DNA of 64,000 nt from Adineta vaga (taxonomy: Eukaryota > Rotifera), in assembly GCA_021613535.1 (NCBI GenBank), contig CP075497.1:6076001-6140000 (forward strand). Reading direction: 5' to 3'. Below are positions 9,002-20,400 of the stretch, in pieces. Every line of letters starts with the position of its first letter. Position 1 is the stretch's first letter. The notes under the pieces are model-generated. The model was not told where the DNA came from and did not search any database. It saw nothing but the letters and a program-made list of their open reading frames with translations. Made by a program: the position numbers and the translations under genes.

Positions 9002-11840
9002 ATGTCTTCGTTTGCAAGTCCTATTCCTCCGCCTGTTTTTGACTCGGATGAATCAGATGTAGCCAGTCAACAATCGACCGACAGTAGTTGTTTAGCATCT
9101 CAATTCAATCGACGTACTCGTCTTTCCTTTTCACCAAAATTAACTATTAATAGTAGTTGTAGTCAAGTTTTACCACCATCAGCAACACTTTTTGATGAAT
9201 CAACTTGTGGTAGTTGCAGTCAACCTTTACAAGATGATTCATGTAGTCTTAGTCAACAATCATCGCAACAAGACTTTATACTTAATGATTCAATGAATAT
9301 TGAATCAGCATTATCTCGTCTAACAACATTATCACAAACACCATCCGAAATCTCCTATCAATCATCACCGATATCTTCACATGTAACCAAATCACATGAA
9401 TTTAAATCACCATGTCATCTTCGTCATACGCCATCATCTGGTACTGTTGCATTAAAGCCGACTACAACTTATACAGTTAAATATGCAACAAAAAGTACAA
9501 CGAATAATAATAATAAACGTAAACGAAGTACCACAAGAAATCGAGATCCAGTATTAAAATCAGAATTATCTGTAGATCGTGTTTCATTGAAAACACCTGA
9601 TCAATCACCATGTACACGACGAAAAAATCTTGATTATGTGCAAGAAAGTACATTTCGTTCACCAAAAGTTCAACGTCGAAGTCGCCATCATGATGATTCT
9701 CTTACATTAACGACATCAACAATATCGCATCATGATGAACAATCAATAAATAAATCGAAAGGTATATTTCAAAGAGATTATCTTAACTAATTCTTGTTGT
9801 TTCTTTTTAAAGGTGATTTAGTAAATACCAATCCATTTAGTCCACAATTGAATTCTTCAACAAATAAACGTGTTAAACTTGATTCACCAAGTGTACCAAT
9901 CATTAAAACAACTACACCACCGACTCCTCGTTATCGTACACGTCTTGTTGCTAAACGTGATCAACAAGCTGCTGCACATGTTCCATCGGAACGTTGTCAA
10001 TCATCTCGAACTGTTCCGGCTGGTTCACCATCATTACGTGAATTAACGATTCGAAGATTTGATGAAGAATTTCATCAAGAATCTTTACTTGGCCATGGTG
10101 AATTTTCACATGTTTATTTATGTAAAAATCGTCTTGATGGAATTGTTTATGCTATTAAAGCATCGAAAACACCCGTACTTGGCACCAGTTATGAACAAAT
10201 GGCATGGCGAGAAACATGTGCACATGCAGTTCTTATTTCACATGAGAATTTAGTACGATATCATTCGGCATGGATTGAACCTGATGGAAGATTTTTTGTT
10301 CAATTAGAATATTGCAATGGTGGCTCTTTAGAAGATATAATTGAAAAAAATCGACGAAATCATTCATTTATGTACGAACAACAATTAAAACAAATACTTC
10401 ATCAGATGAGTGATGCTTTAGCATTTATGCATGCACAAGATTTAGCGCACTTAGATATAAAGCCAGCAAATATTATGTTAAGTCAACGTTCAGTGAATAT
10501 CAATTTTGATAAAGATGATGACGATGAAGCACATCAAATTATTTACAAACTTACGGATTTAGGACATGTTAGTCAAATAAGCATGTCATCAATGGAGGAA
10601 GATGGCGATAGTCGTTATCTAGCATTGGAAGCATTACAAACATCACATTCGAAACAATTGAATTTAGCTAAATGTGATATTTTTTCATTGGGATTATCAT
10701 TGTATGTTTGTGCAACAAATCGTGAAATGCCAAGACAAGGAAATGAATGGCAACAATTAAGATTGAATATTACTCAATATTTACATATAATATCACATTG
10801 TACAATTCAATTTAATGAACTTTTAATGGGACGTATGTGTAATGTTGATCCGAATCAACGACCATCAGCCTATGAAGTAAGTCTCCCGTTCTAGATGAGA
10901 ATCATGCACTAGAGTTTGTTATCATAAGTAAATTATATATCGAACAGGTGATACTTTTTCTCATGACTGCATTTTGAGAATATGAAATTGAAAAACAGTC
11001 ATTATTGAAATACAAAATTTGTTGTTTTTTTATTCTTTTCAATCAGTAAGAAGTGTTCATTTATATGCTGAGCTTAGCTCTTCGTCAAGATCCATCTCAT
11101 TAATGATTTATACTCTGTAAATTTTTATATGACACACACGATTTCCTTTCATAAGTATCTTTAGATTCCATAGAGATTAAATTAATTGATAATATAGACA
11201 TGCTATTACGCAGTAGTTTTGATCTTTTCTACATTTATTTTCTCTAAATAATCATGTAGAATGAAATATCATGAATTAAGGAGCAGATTAATTCATATTT
11301 CTTTTCTTTTTTTTGAATTATATAAAAATAACGAAATCTTTTTCTTTTAGCTTTTACTCAATCCAGTTGCTAGTCCATCATTACCTACTAGTCGAGAATC
11401 TCTTCGGTATGTTTTTATTATTCATATTGAGAAGAAGAAAAAAAGTTTCATTTTCTTCCTGATTATTTAGTCATAGTCTAAAACGTGAACGTCAAAAGAA
11501 CTTAATGTTAAATAAAAAATTACTCAGCCATTATCTTTTAACAAATTCCTCCGATCTTCAAACATTACCAACTGGTATTAATGATTCCAATCTTCCATGC
11601 CAACAAATTTTCGTTTCACCAACACAATCTACTATCGTTCCACAACATCAATATGCATCAACGCCGAATGATACATCTAGAATATTACTAATTAATACAT
11701 CAAGCTATTCAACTACAACTACATCGACAAATCTAAATCAATCATTTGCATCACCAGTACGTGGTGGATCATTAGTAACGAAACAATCAACAAAACCCAT
11801 TGGTACTAATATGTTTCGTCATTATTCGAGTATCATCTAG
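9002..11840 (+). CDS. WEE1: Wee1-type mitotic inhibitor kinase
   Basis: Four exons (9002..9761, 9813..10876, 11351..11406, 11471..11840) give 749 residues. The N-terminal ~340 residues are Ser/Thr/Gln-rich with several S/TP sites, as expected of a CDK-regulated tail. The kinase domain covers about 340-608. It has the glycine loop GHGEFSHVYL, the lysine in YAIKAS, and EYCNGGSLEDI at the hinge. The catalytic loop is HLDIKPANI. The activation segment DLGHVSQI is the Wee1 signature in place of DFG, followed by DSRYLALEALQ and DIFSLGLSLYV. Wee1 phosphorylates Cdk1 on Tyr15 in the nucleus and holds cells before mitosis. The DLGHV signature separates it from Myt1. The third intron-bounded segment follows a 474-nt intron, long for this window. 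TMEM220 follows on the same strand. Confidence 0.94.
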
Positions 11841-12245
11841 ACTTCTTCATTTATGAATTTTCTTTTGCTCTTTTTTCCTCTCGTTCCTTTCTCTTTTTCA
11901 TTAATAGCCATAATACACTGTGACATGCTCACCAACCAAACGTTGTTCTCTCTTCTATTGCTTATCAACCAATAATAATAAAACGAATGCTGATTTTTTT
12001 TCTTTTTCTTTCTCTCTCTCTCTCTTCTTCACTTACGAAATAGTAAAACGCTTGTATACATTTCTTTTTCTTTTTTTGTTCTTCTCAACGTGATCTCTAG
12101 TCTTATTGCTTGTCTATCTCTGTAAAGATTTGTTCTATTTTTTTTTGTTAATCTGTGTTTTTCTGCTCTTGTTAGATTTGTTCGAAATGATTAAAAAAAT
12201 ATTGATATTAAATAAATAAACTTCATTTTGTATTCTTTTTTGAAG
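11841..12245 (+). promoter_or_regulatory. Wee1-TMEM220 junction: poly(A) signal followed by an acceptor-like AG
   Basis: AATAAA occurs at 12211-12220 (aataaataaa), followed by a T-rich tract and AG at 12244-12245, immediately before the TMEM220 ATG. This layout suits 3'-end formation of Wee1 coupled to spliced-leader addition to TMEM220. The rest is T-rich 3'UTR-like sequence with a CT run near 12012. Confidence 0.45.
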
Positions 12246-12815
12246 ATGTTTATGACAATGGAGAGTTATAATCAATCAACAAGTAAACTTATCTGGCGTA
12301 TTATCAATGCAATTGGTTGCATATTCTTTCTCTTTGCGGCTTTTGTTAATTTGAATGATGATGATTGGTATTTATGGGTTGCAATTTATATGTGTACATC
12401 AGTTTTTCTTGCAATTGAATTATTTAATTATCGATCATTATCTAATATGATTATTTGTATGAATGCATTCGTATTTTGCTTATTAATTGCATATGGTTGT
12501 CATTTTCTGTTTAAATATCAATATGAAGGAAATACAATGAGTATGAGAAATCATTTTTTACAATATGAAGAAGGAAGAGAATTAAGTGGATTAGCTTTAG
12601 CAAGTAGTTGGTTATTTTTAATTCTATTAAATCGTTTATTATATTTTAATTATCGTTTATCATTTGTTGTTGTTTTATGTGGATTGTTTCTAACGTTAGT
12701 ACCTGTTGGCATGTGGTCGGTGTGTTTTGTGTCGGATGATTGGCGACAACGATTTCCACAATGTCACACAATGATTGTTTCTGAAACACAATCTCATTTT
12801 CATCCAACTTTTTAG
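12246..12815 (+). CDS. TMEM220: TMEM220-like multi-pass membrane protein
   Basis: A single exon of 189 codons. Five or six hydrophobic helices are visible: IINAIGCIFFLFAAFVNL, WVAIYMCTSVFLAIEL, MIICMNAFVFCLLIAYG, GLALASSWLFLILLNRLLYF and LSFVVVLCGLFLTLVPVGMW. The conserved loop EEGRELSGLALASSW matches the TMEM220 family signature, and the VNLNDDDWYLWVAIY segment matches its first loop. The family's biochemical role is not established. I chose the ATG at 12246, directly after an acceptor-like AG; a Met at 12258 would also fit. An in-frame ATG at 12228 lies inside the T-rich tract and is less likely. AGPAT lies 233 bp downstream on the same strand. Confidence 0.85.
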   Translation: MFMTMESYNQSTSKLIWRIINAIGCIFFLFAAFVNLNDDDWYLWVAIYMCTSVFLAIELFNYRSLSNMIICMNAFVFCLLIAYGCHFLFKYQYEGNTMSMRNHFLQYEEGRELSGLALASSWLFLILLNRLLYFNYRLSFVVVLCGLFLTLVPVGMWSVCFVSDDWRQRFPQCHTMIVSETQSHFHPTF

Positions 12816-13048
12816 AGAAAAAAAAATACTATCATGTGTATTCTCTTTTGTATGCATGATTATATCTATTCTTTTAGTTGAATATTTTCTAACATTGTCA
12901 TTGATTTTTTTTCCTCGTTTGAAAAACTACACATACATTCTAATTGATAGTTATCATGTTATTTGATTGTATATATAAATATATATAGAGCTAATTATTG
13001 CAATAAAACTGAAAAATATCTTGAATTATTTCAGATAAGAATAGAATC
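12816..13048 (+). promoter_or_regulatory. TMEM220-AGPAT junction: AATAAA then acceptor-like AG
   Basis: AATAAA lies at 13002-13007 and tttcag ends at 13034, with the AGPAT start codon 14 nt later. The AATAAA-to-AG spacing (about 27 nt) nearly equals that at the Wee1-TMEM220 junction. This is consistent with a trans-spliced polycistron. Confidence 0.45.
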
Positions 13049-13957
13049 ATGTATTCAACTTTTAGTCTATTGTTAATCGGTATACTTCTTATAAGTATAA
13101 TCATCTATTTAATTGTTCAATATGTTCTCAATGAACAACAATTATTTAAACTTAAATATGCATTGTATGTGAGTCTAGTCATGTTATTTGCAATTATATT
13201 ACCACCTATTTTTATGCTTCATCCACGCAATGCATTAAATATACGTCTATCGGCTATTGGATTAAATCCATTACTTCGTTTATTCGGCATAAAATATCGT
13301 GTTGACAATGGGCAAGTTTTAGATGATGATAAACCTTGTGTTATTGTTGCTAATCATCAATCATCAATTGATTTTATTGGAATGATGTATCTTTGGCCAA
13401 AACATATTCAATATTGTACAATATTAGCAAAAAAAGAATTGATTTGGGCTGGACCATTTGGCCCATCAGCATGGCTATCCGGTATTGAATTTGTTGATAG
13501 AAAAAGTCGTCAACGATCAATAGAAACAATGAAATATATAGTAGAAAAACTCAAAACGAAATCACTTCGATTATGGGTTTTCCCCGAAGGTATGTTAATT
13601 AAATTCTTTATTGAATATTACCTATGAATTATTTATTCTACTACAAAAGGAACAAGAAACATGTCCGAGACATTTCTTCCATTTAAAACTGGTGCTTTTC
13701 GTACAGCTATCGAAGCACAAATACCTATTGTTCCAATTGTTTTTTCATCATATAAACCAATATATAATGTCGACAAATCGAAGAATAGTTATTATTGGCG
13801 TCGTGGTTGTGTAACTATCAAATGTCTTGAACCGATCAATACGAAAGGTATGACACTTGACAATGATCTTCAACGATTGACTGACATGACTCGAAAACGT
13901 ATGATGGATGCCTATCTAACAATTCAAACAAATGTGATCAACGACAAAAAGCACTAG
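13049..13957 (+). CDS. AGPAT: 1-acyl-sn-glycerol-3-phosphate acyltransferase (AGPAT1/2 type)
   Basis: Two exons (13049..13589, 13650..13957) encode 282 residues, the usual size for this class. An N-terminal hydrophobic segment (LLLIGILLISIIIYLIV) and a second one (LYVSLVMLFAIILPPIFML) anchor it in the ER membrane. Acyltransferase block I is NHQSSID, which supplies the catalytic His and Asp of the NHx4D motif. Block III is FPEGTRN, interrupted by the intron inside the Gly codon. The block IV-like IPIVPIVFSS follows. The enzyme transfers an acyl chain from acyl-CoA to lysophosphatidic acid to give phosphatidic acid, the precursor of glycerolipids. Confidence 0.92.
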
Positions 13958-14781
13958 TGATAATGAGATACTTGAGAATGAATGTATGCATTTGTTCTTA
14001 ACTTCAATAAGGACCGGTGATCCCATGAAGAGTTTTTGTTTTGCTTAAGTGTGATATCTTCTTACTCATATATATTTATATTCATTCTCGATTGTACTCG
14101 TTGAACGAATATACAATGAGCTTTTTTTCTTTTTCGTTTCTCTCTCTCTTTTTTGTTTTTCATCTACGTGCGTAATCCAGGTTGATAAACTCATCTTGTT
14201 TGCTTTCATTCTTTATGCCGTATTAATCTCCATCCTTTTTTGCATTTTTTTTTGTCATTGATAATGACATTATGTTAACAAAGAACAAACAAAAAAAGAT
14301 TTCTTTTTTGAATATCGCAACATATAGTGAAAGTCAAAAGGATCTATTCTCTAGTTTGATATTTCCTTGAAAAAAAATTTCAACAAAATGTTTGCGAACG
14401 GATGCACTATGTTTGTAAACAGTAACAAATTTATCCTTGAAGTTGAAAGGAACAATTCGTTTTTCCAAAGAAAATATGATAGTGATAGTAAAAAGGACAG
14501 ACAAAGATATCCAACATCAACGAAGATTCTTTTCTTAAAAATAAATCTCTCACGCAATTCATTCTATTCTATGTAAACATGATTAATTCTTGCTAATTTG
14601 ATTATTATCATCGAAGTATGTCTCAATTTATTTACATCAAAAGAAAATCTGCGATAAGTAAAGAACATTTTCAAAAATAATCAGGTAATTATTTTGTTTA
14701 TGATGAATTTCTTTTATCATAAAATGGGATAATGTGAGTATATAGATATATACGCAGAAAAGAAAACAATTAAATTCTGTT
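13958..14781. other. Convergent intergenic region
   Basis: Between AGPAT (+) and the type I membrane protein (-). T-rich tracts are present near 14121-14158. No coding pattern is supported. Confidence 0.45.
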
Positions 14782-15712
14782 CTATTGATGTAAAATAGTT
14801 GTCGATGGTGCATCAGTTAATGGCTCATCTTGTGTTGTTTGATAGATTCGTGGAGTTTTAAGTAATTTGGAATAACTATGTCGACGACTAAAATATAAAA
14901 GAGACAAACAATGAATAAAAATATTTATAAAACAATTCTCTTCTTACATTCTTTGAAAGAATAAAACAGTCAAACCAAATACAACAGCGACAAGAAGGAT
15001 TCCTAAGAGAACAAACAACAATCGACTTGTTCGATTGACAAAGGAGTTTTGTTTCGAATAATTCGAAGTAAAGAATAAGTGATTTTCATCCAAACGTTCA
15101 ATATCAATTTTTGTTTGAAATAAGGCTCCTTAAAACAACAATTATTTAAATATACAGAACTAAGTCTTCAAAAAAATTTCTTACCTGTTAATAATGCAGT
15201 ATAGTTATACAATCGGAGTTTATTACCCATCTTAGTATTCATTGATAAAACAGGTTTATCTGCTGTGATATTTAATTGAATACATGTTGGATTATATTGA
15301 ATAACATTGATTAGATGTACATTAGCAATGCCATATCTAATGAAAAGTTTATATATGTTTAACTATCAAATGAAATCATCAATGAAGAACTTACTCAGCA
15401 TCACATAGATAATCTTTTTTACAGAATTCATTTAAATGATGAACAATTGATTGACGAGTTTGATTCCATAATGAACGTTCGTTCCACTAAAAGAAAAACA
15501 GAAATTGTTAACAAATAGAAATCGATGTTTTTTTCCTACTCTTTGTAATGTAAATCCATTAAGTACAACCGTGACCGGTAGTGTTGTTTTAAGATTATCT
15601 ATATACATGAAAATTGAAATAAATGCTTTAGAAATAAATCAATTAATATGTTACCTGTTTGTACAATATCGATTGTTATTAATAGTGTAGGAATTATTAT
15701 TGAGAAGAACAT
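14782..15712 (-). CDS. Unrecognised type I single-pass membrane protein, six exons
   Basis: Exons on the - strand are 15655..15712, 15540..15598, 15395..15486, 15185..15336, 14948..15128 and 14782..14887, which join in frame to 215 residues. The first exon encodes a signal peptide (MFFSIIIPTLLITIDIVQT). The extracellular part carries cysteines (EFCKKDYLC; NPTC) and several N-glycosylation sequons such as NQT, NIT and NYT. A transmembrane helix (LLFVLLGILLVAVVFGLTVLFF) is followed by a short basic start (RRHSYSKLLK) and a Thr-rich tail. All five introns are 45-65 nt with GT...AG, and phases agree throughout, so the model is good although each exon is short. I do not recognise the family; the outer domain could be SEA-like, which is a guess. 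Confidence 0.7.
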
Positions 15713-17451
15713 ATTCCAAAGAATGGTACGAAGAGGTCAGTATGACCAATGTCTGAACTGCGTGTATATATATATATATGTATATCTATATGAGATATCT
15801 ATTGTGATCGGATGCTGTTTCTTTTATTCTCCTCCTTTTATTATTATTATGATGACCATCAACGTTACATTGATGGCTGATGATTTATTTTTTTTAGCAT
15901 ATAGAAAGATACTGTCCGATGAAGAGAATGAAAAAAGAAAACACATTTTTGTCTTGCCTCAATCTATCGGGTATAGTACGTAGCATGTATGTGCATTTAA
16001 TTGTTAGTCTTCTCCTTCTCTCTCTCTCTCTCTCTTGGGCTTGTTTGCTTATACGGAAAAATCAGTTGAGCATCCTTTCTTTTATATCAAAACACACGCA
16101 CATATGTGAGAGATCAGAACATCTGAGATAGAGAGAAAGACGAGACGACAATGTTCAATAGGGAAGTGATTTTATATTCTAACTTGTTTTGTTCAAGAGA
16201 ATGAGAATAACATAGAGAGAATGTTCAACTTATCAATGAATGAATCGATCGATTATTTCCAGAGGATATGTCTAACAGATGTGGAAAACGAAAGTATAAA
16301 ATAAATCAATCATTTTTTATGATCAATCTTATCTCTTATTGTTAGAATTTTCGTCAAAGAAAATCAATTGTATGATTAAGTTCTAAATCGATATACTACG
16401 TGAGAAAGACAGATTTATTCTGTTTGAAGGAAATAAGAATGGGAAAAGATTATATAAGTAGAAGATAAGCATTACACCGAAATCGTTTAGAATCTAATTC
16501 TCTTTTGAATACTTCGACGAAAACTTTATTCGATACGAATGTCTCAATTTTCAAATGTATATTCAGCAGTTGAAGAAACTTTCTTTACTATTCATTGAAA
16601 AATGTTAGTAGATCGTTTTTAGACTGTGTGAACCTATATCTAAGAAATAGATAGATGAGTGCAAAGTGCGCAATTGTATCTTATCTCTACGTCGATGTGA
16701 GTAAAATCAAAATCATGGAAATTACGAGAAAAGAAAGAATGAATGTCGCATTAATAATAATTCTATTTTTTTTGAAGAAAACATCCGGTGATATTTGATT
16801 TCTCCTTTTCTCTCTTGTTATTTCTTTTTCAGATTATAATTAAGTAGCATGTTATGTTTATTTGTTCATTACAGTGTTGGAGTTAAAACTACTTTCTGAA
16901 AGTTCGGCTAGTTATAACCCGAAGTTATAACTCAGTTCGAGTTATATACATATCATCAAGTGATAAAATTCTTTTCGGAGACTATGACTTATACTTGTTA
17001 TCTTAACCTTTCTGTTTGTACTCAATAGATTTGAAAAGAAAAGAGTATCAATACTAAAACATGATTATATTTTATAGGAAAAATGAATAATTATGAATAA
17101 GTCCTGTAACCAATTTCAATTTGATTAGCAGGAAGGATCGAAATGGTTTCCTGTTTATAACCATGTCTGAGTTGACACAAGTATATTTTTGATTTTCTTT
17201 CTGTTCACTTTTTGGTATTCGATATTTGTTGTTTGATCGAAAATATAAGTCACATGGTATTCATATATTTGAGTTCTTGTAATTAGAATCTTTCATACAT
17301 TATCAGAAGAATAGAAATGATTGAATCCGATTAATAAATTAAGATATATTTGTTCTTTAAAATTTATAATCTATTGCACAACATTGACGAGTACAATATA
17401 TAAAAAAAGGAATGGGAAAAAAAAGAAGTCACTGTTAGAATTTGTTCGATT
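15713..17451. other. Intergenic, gene-poor
   Basis: Upstream region of the type I membrane protein and 3' side of WDR7. It contains a TA run (15764-15779), a CT run (about 16017-16035), and three copies of a GTTATAAC-like palindrome at about 16911-16946. No coding sequence could be supported. Confidence 0.45.
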
Positions 17452-20400
17452 TTATACTGTAAATTTCTTTTCACTTTTATCAACATGCCAATACATTCGA
17501 ACAGTTGTACGGTCAATCCAATTCATATCAACCTTTTTCATTGGTGATGGAATCGAACGCTCGAGTCGTTGTGCAGCATGTCTTGAAACTAGATGAATGG
17601 TATTTGATGTACTAAAAAATGTATTTGCTGATGTCTAAAGAATCAATAAATATTTGTGTTTGTTTTTCAAAGCATCGAAAGTATATAGTCGACAAACTTA
17701 CTTGCCAAAAATATAAAATTCCTTCGTAAGCGGAATAGGAAGCAAGATATTTTCCATCAGGCGAAAATTCTACACAAGTAATTAGCTCGTTTTTTGGATG
17801 AGCTTGGAATGGCTTTAATAAAAAAAAAAGGGTAGAAATTATTTATTCACGAACAATAATCAATGGAAATCTTTACTTGATATTTGGGCGTTTTCAAATC
17901 ATACAAAGCTAGAACACCTGTTTTCGTACCAACACATAGTTTCGGTGATTCATTACAATAGGTTACCATTGGATATCTTAAATGAAAGTTATGTATTTCA
18001 AAGAACAAATCAGTAGCATTTATTTCTACTTTAATAATAAACTGAATGTTTCAGATACTGCTTGAACACCTTTATGTCGAAGAGTACTTAAATCAATACA
18101 ATTTAAAGTAATATCAGTAACCTAGAAGATAAATAAACGATGATGCATGTTTTAATAGTCTATTTTACTTCAAGAATTAAGTCGGCAACATCATGTGGAC
18201 ATTTTTCAATAAGAATTTTAATTAAACGAAGTATTTCATGTTTTTGTTCAGCTTTTATTGTTATTGATGTTTGTGATGGTGCTGTTGTACGTGTTGCTGA
18301 TGATGATGTTTGACCAGATTGAGCAAGAACATGTTTTGCTATTTCACGAGCTAATGTAATGATGACTACATTTGAACGAGAAGTAGCAATTAAAGTTAAT
18401 GCAGTTCGTGCTGTTAAACAAGTATCAGTTTTTGGTGTTAAAATTCCACTTAATACACTAAATAAACGAGAGATAAATGAACATTTTAATAAGAGTTATA
18501 TGAAGTTATTCTAAATTAGGGTACGAAAAAAAACCAACACAATAGGGAAAAAAAGCGTGCATTAGGTTTTAACTAACACACCTTGTTCCATGCCGTTTGA
18601 TTGTTAGATCATTTTGTCTAGATGAAAACAAAGCAAGCATTCCCCTTCACCCATCACCTTATATTTTTTTTCATACTACCTGCTCGTATAAATATTAGGC
18701 TGCCTGAAATTATAGCTCATTCTCAAATCCTCTCACTCATCAGATCGAATGACTTACTTGCTTGATATTGTTGTACTATCACTAATCGCACATAAATCAA
18801 GTAATGTTAGTAAAACTTGTCCAATATCTAAATATGGTTCCCATATTGTATAACCACGACCAATAAGATCAATAGCAGTTCGACGAATTACACTGTGTAT
18901 AGGAATATGATCGAAATTCGATGGAGATAAAAGACTGGTTAATATACGACCTATATTCAATACATTCGTATGTGAATTAGTGAATTTTGATTTGAAATGT
19001 AAACTTACTTAGTTTTAAAATCATTTCTGGACTATCTACAGTAAATCCTTTGATAGGTGCAGTCGGTTGTTTTGTTTGTTCAACTTCTTGTCCATATCGA
19101 GCACCGATAATTCCAATAAGAACAATTGATAGTAATTGTTGAGTTTTATATTGTTGATTAACTGTTGTCATTGTCGTTGTTTCACTATTAACTAAAAAGA
19201 AGTAAGTCAACTAAATAAGATCAAAACGAAGTCTTTAAAATGAAGATTTTTACATGGTGAATCATCGAAAAATATATCTCGAATATCTTGATCATAGAGA
19301 GCACCATCAGTTTCTTTATTATACGATTGATTAAATAGAATTGACCATTTCGAAATAAATACATGCCATGCATCATGATTTTTATGTAAATGATCAAGTT
19401 CTTTTTCTAATAGTTTTCGAGCAGCATCACGTAACTTGAATAGAGAAAAACAAATGAGATAAATTTGAAGTTAATCAACGGAAAACTTTACTTCTAAACA
19501 TAGATCTTGCCAATGTGAACATAAGATTTCAATAGATAATGATTGAAAAACTTTCGTTTGACATTGTTCAAGCATATCAGAACAATAAAATTGTAATAAT
19601 TTACTCCAACCTTCGCGTTGACTTAACTAAAAATGGTTTCATCAAAAATAGAATTAATTAATAAATTAGAATGAATTCATTTACCATTACTTGATCCGTT
19701 TGATCATTTGTTCTAAATACAAATAATTATTTCAGATTTTCCCAAGAGAAAACGTCAAACTTACAAACTACTAATCCATCGATCACAATTCATTAGGATA
19801 TAAACCATTGTCACTAAACTTAATAAATGTTCAGTATTAAGAATTGATGAATATTTCCATCGCCATTGATATACATAATTTTCTATTCGTTCTTGTTTTC
19901 TACATGAAAGAAAGATGAATAATTATATGAAAATGATTTATTAATAAAACCAACTGTCTCATGATTTCAGTTTCGTTTGTTTCCATTCCAACAAATGAAA
20001 TCAGTGTCGTTGGATTTGGTAAAAATGTATCGGGAATATTATCATTTAAATATTGTTGCCATGTTGGTAAAACAATAGTTAAATGATCAGTTTTACTGAG
20101 AATTCCAAAGGAAAAAAATCGATTTGTACGATAAAGATGGAGACGTTCTTGACAAATTTTATCCATTGTTTTATCAAATAACCATGGATGAAGTAATGAA
20201 ACGAGAAAATTAGATAGAACTGCTAATGATTTTGATGTTTGTGTTAATTGGGATTTCGTATCATTATTTGCTGTTTCGATATATTCTATTCAAGATGAAG
20301 ATAGATCAGTAAAATTCAGTAAAAAAGCGAATTGAATAGCAGAAGAAGAAACAAAAAGAAGAAGAAGAAGAAGCATTACTAGGATTTTGAGCATGCTGTT

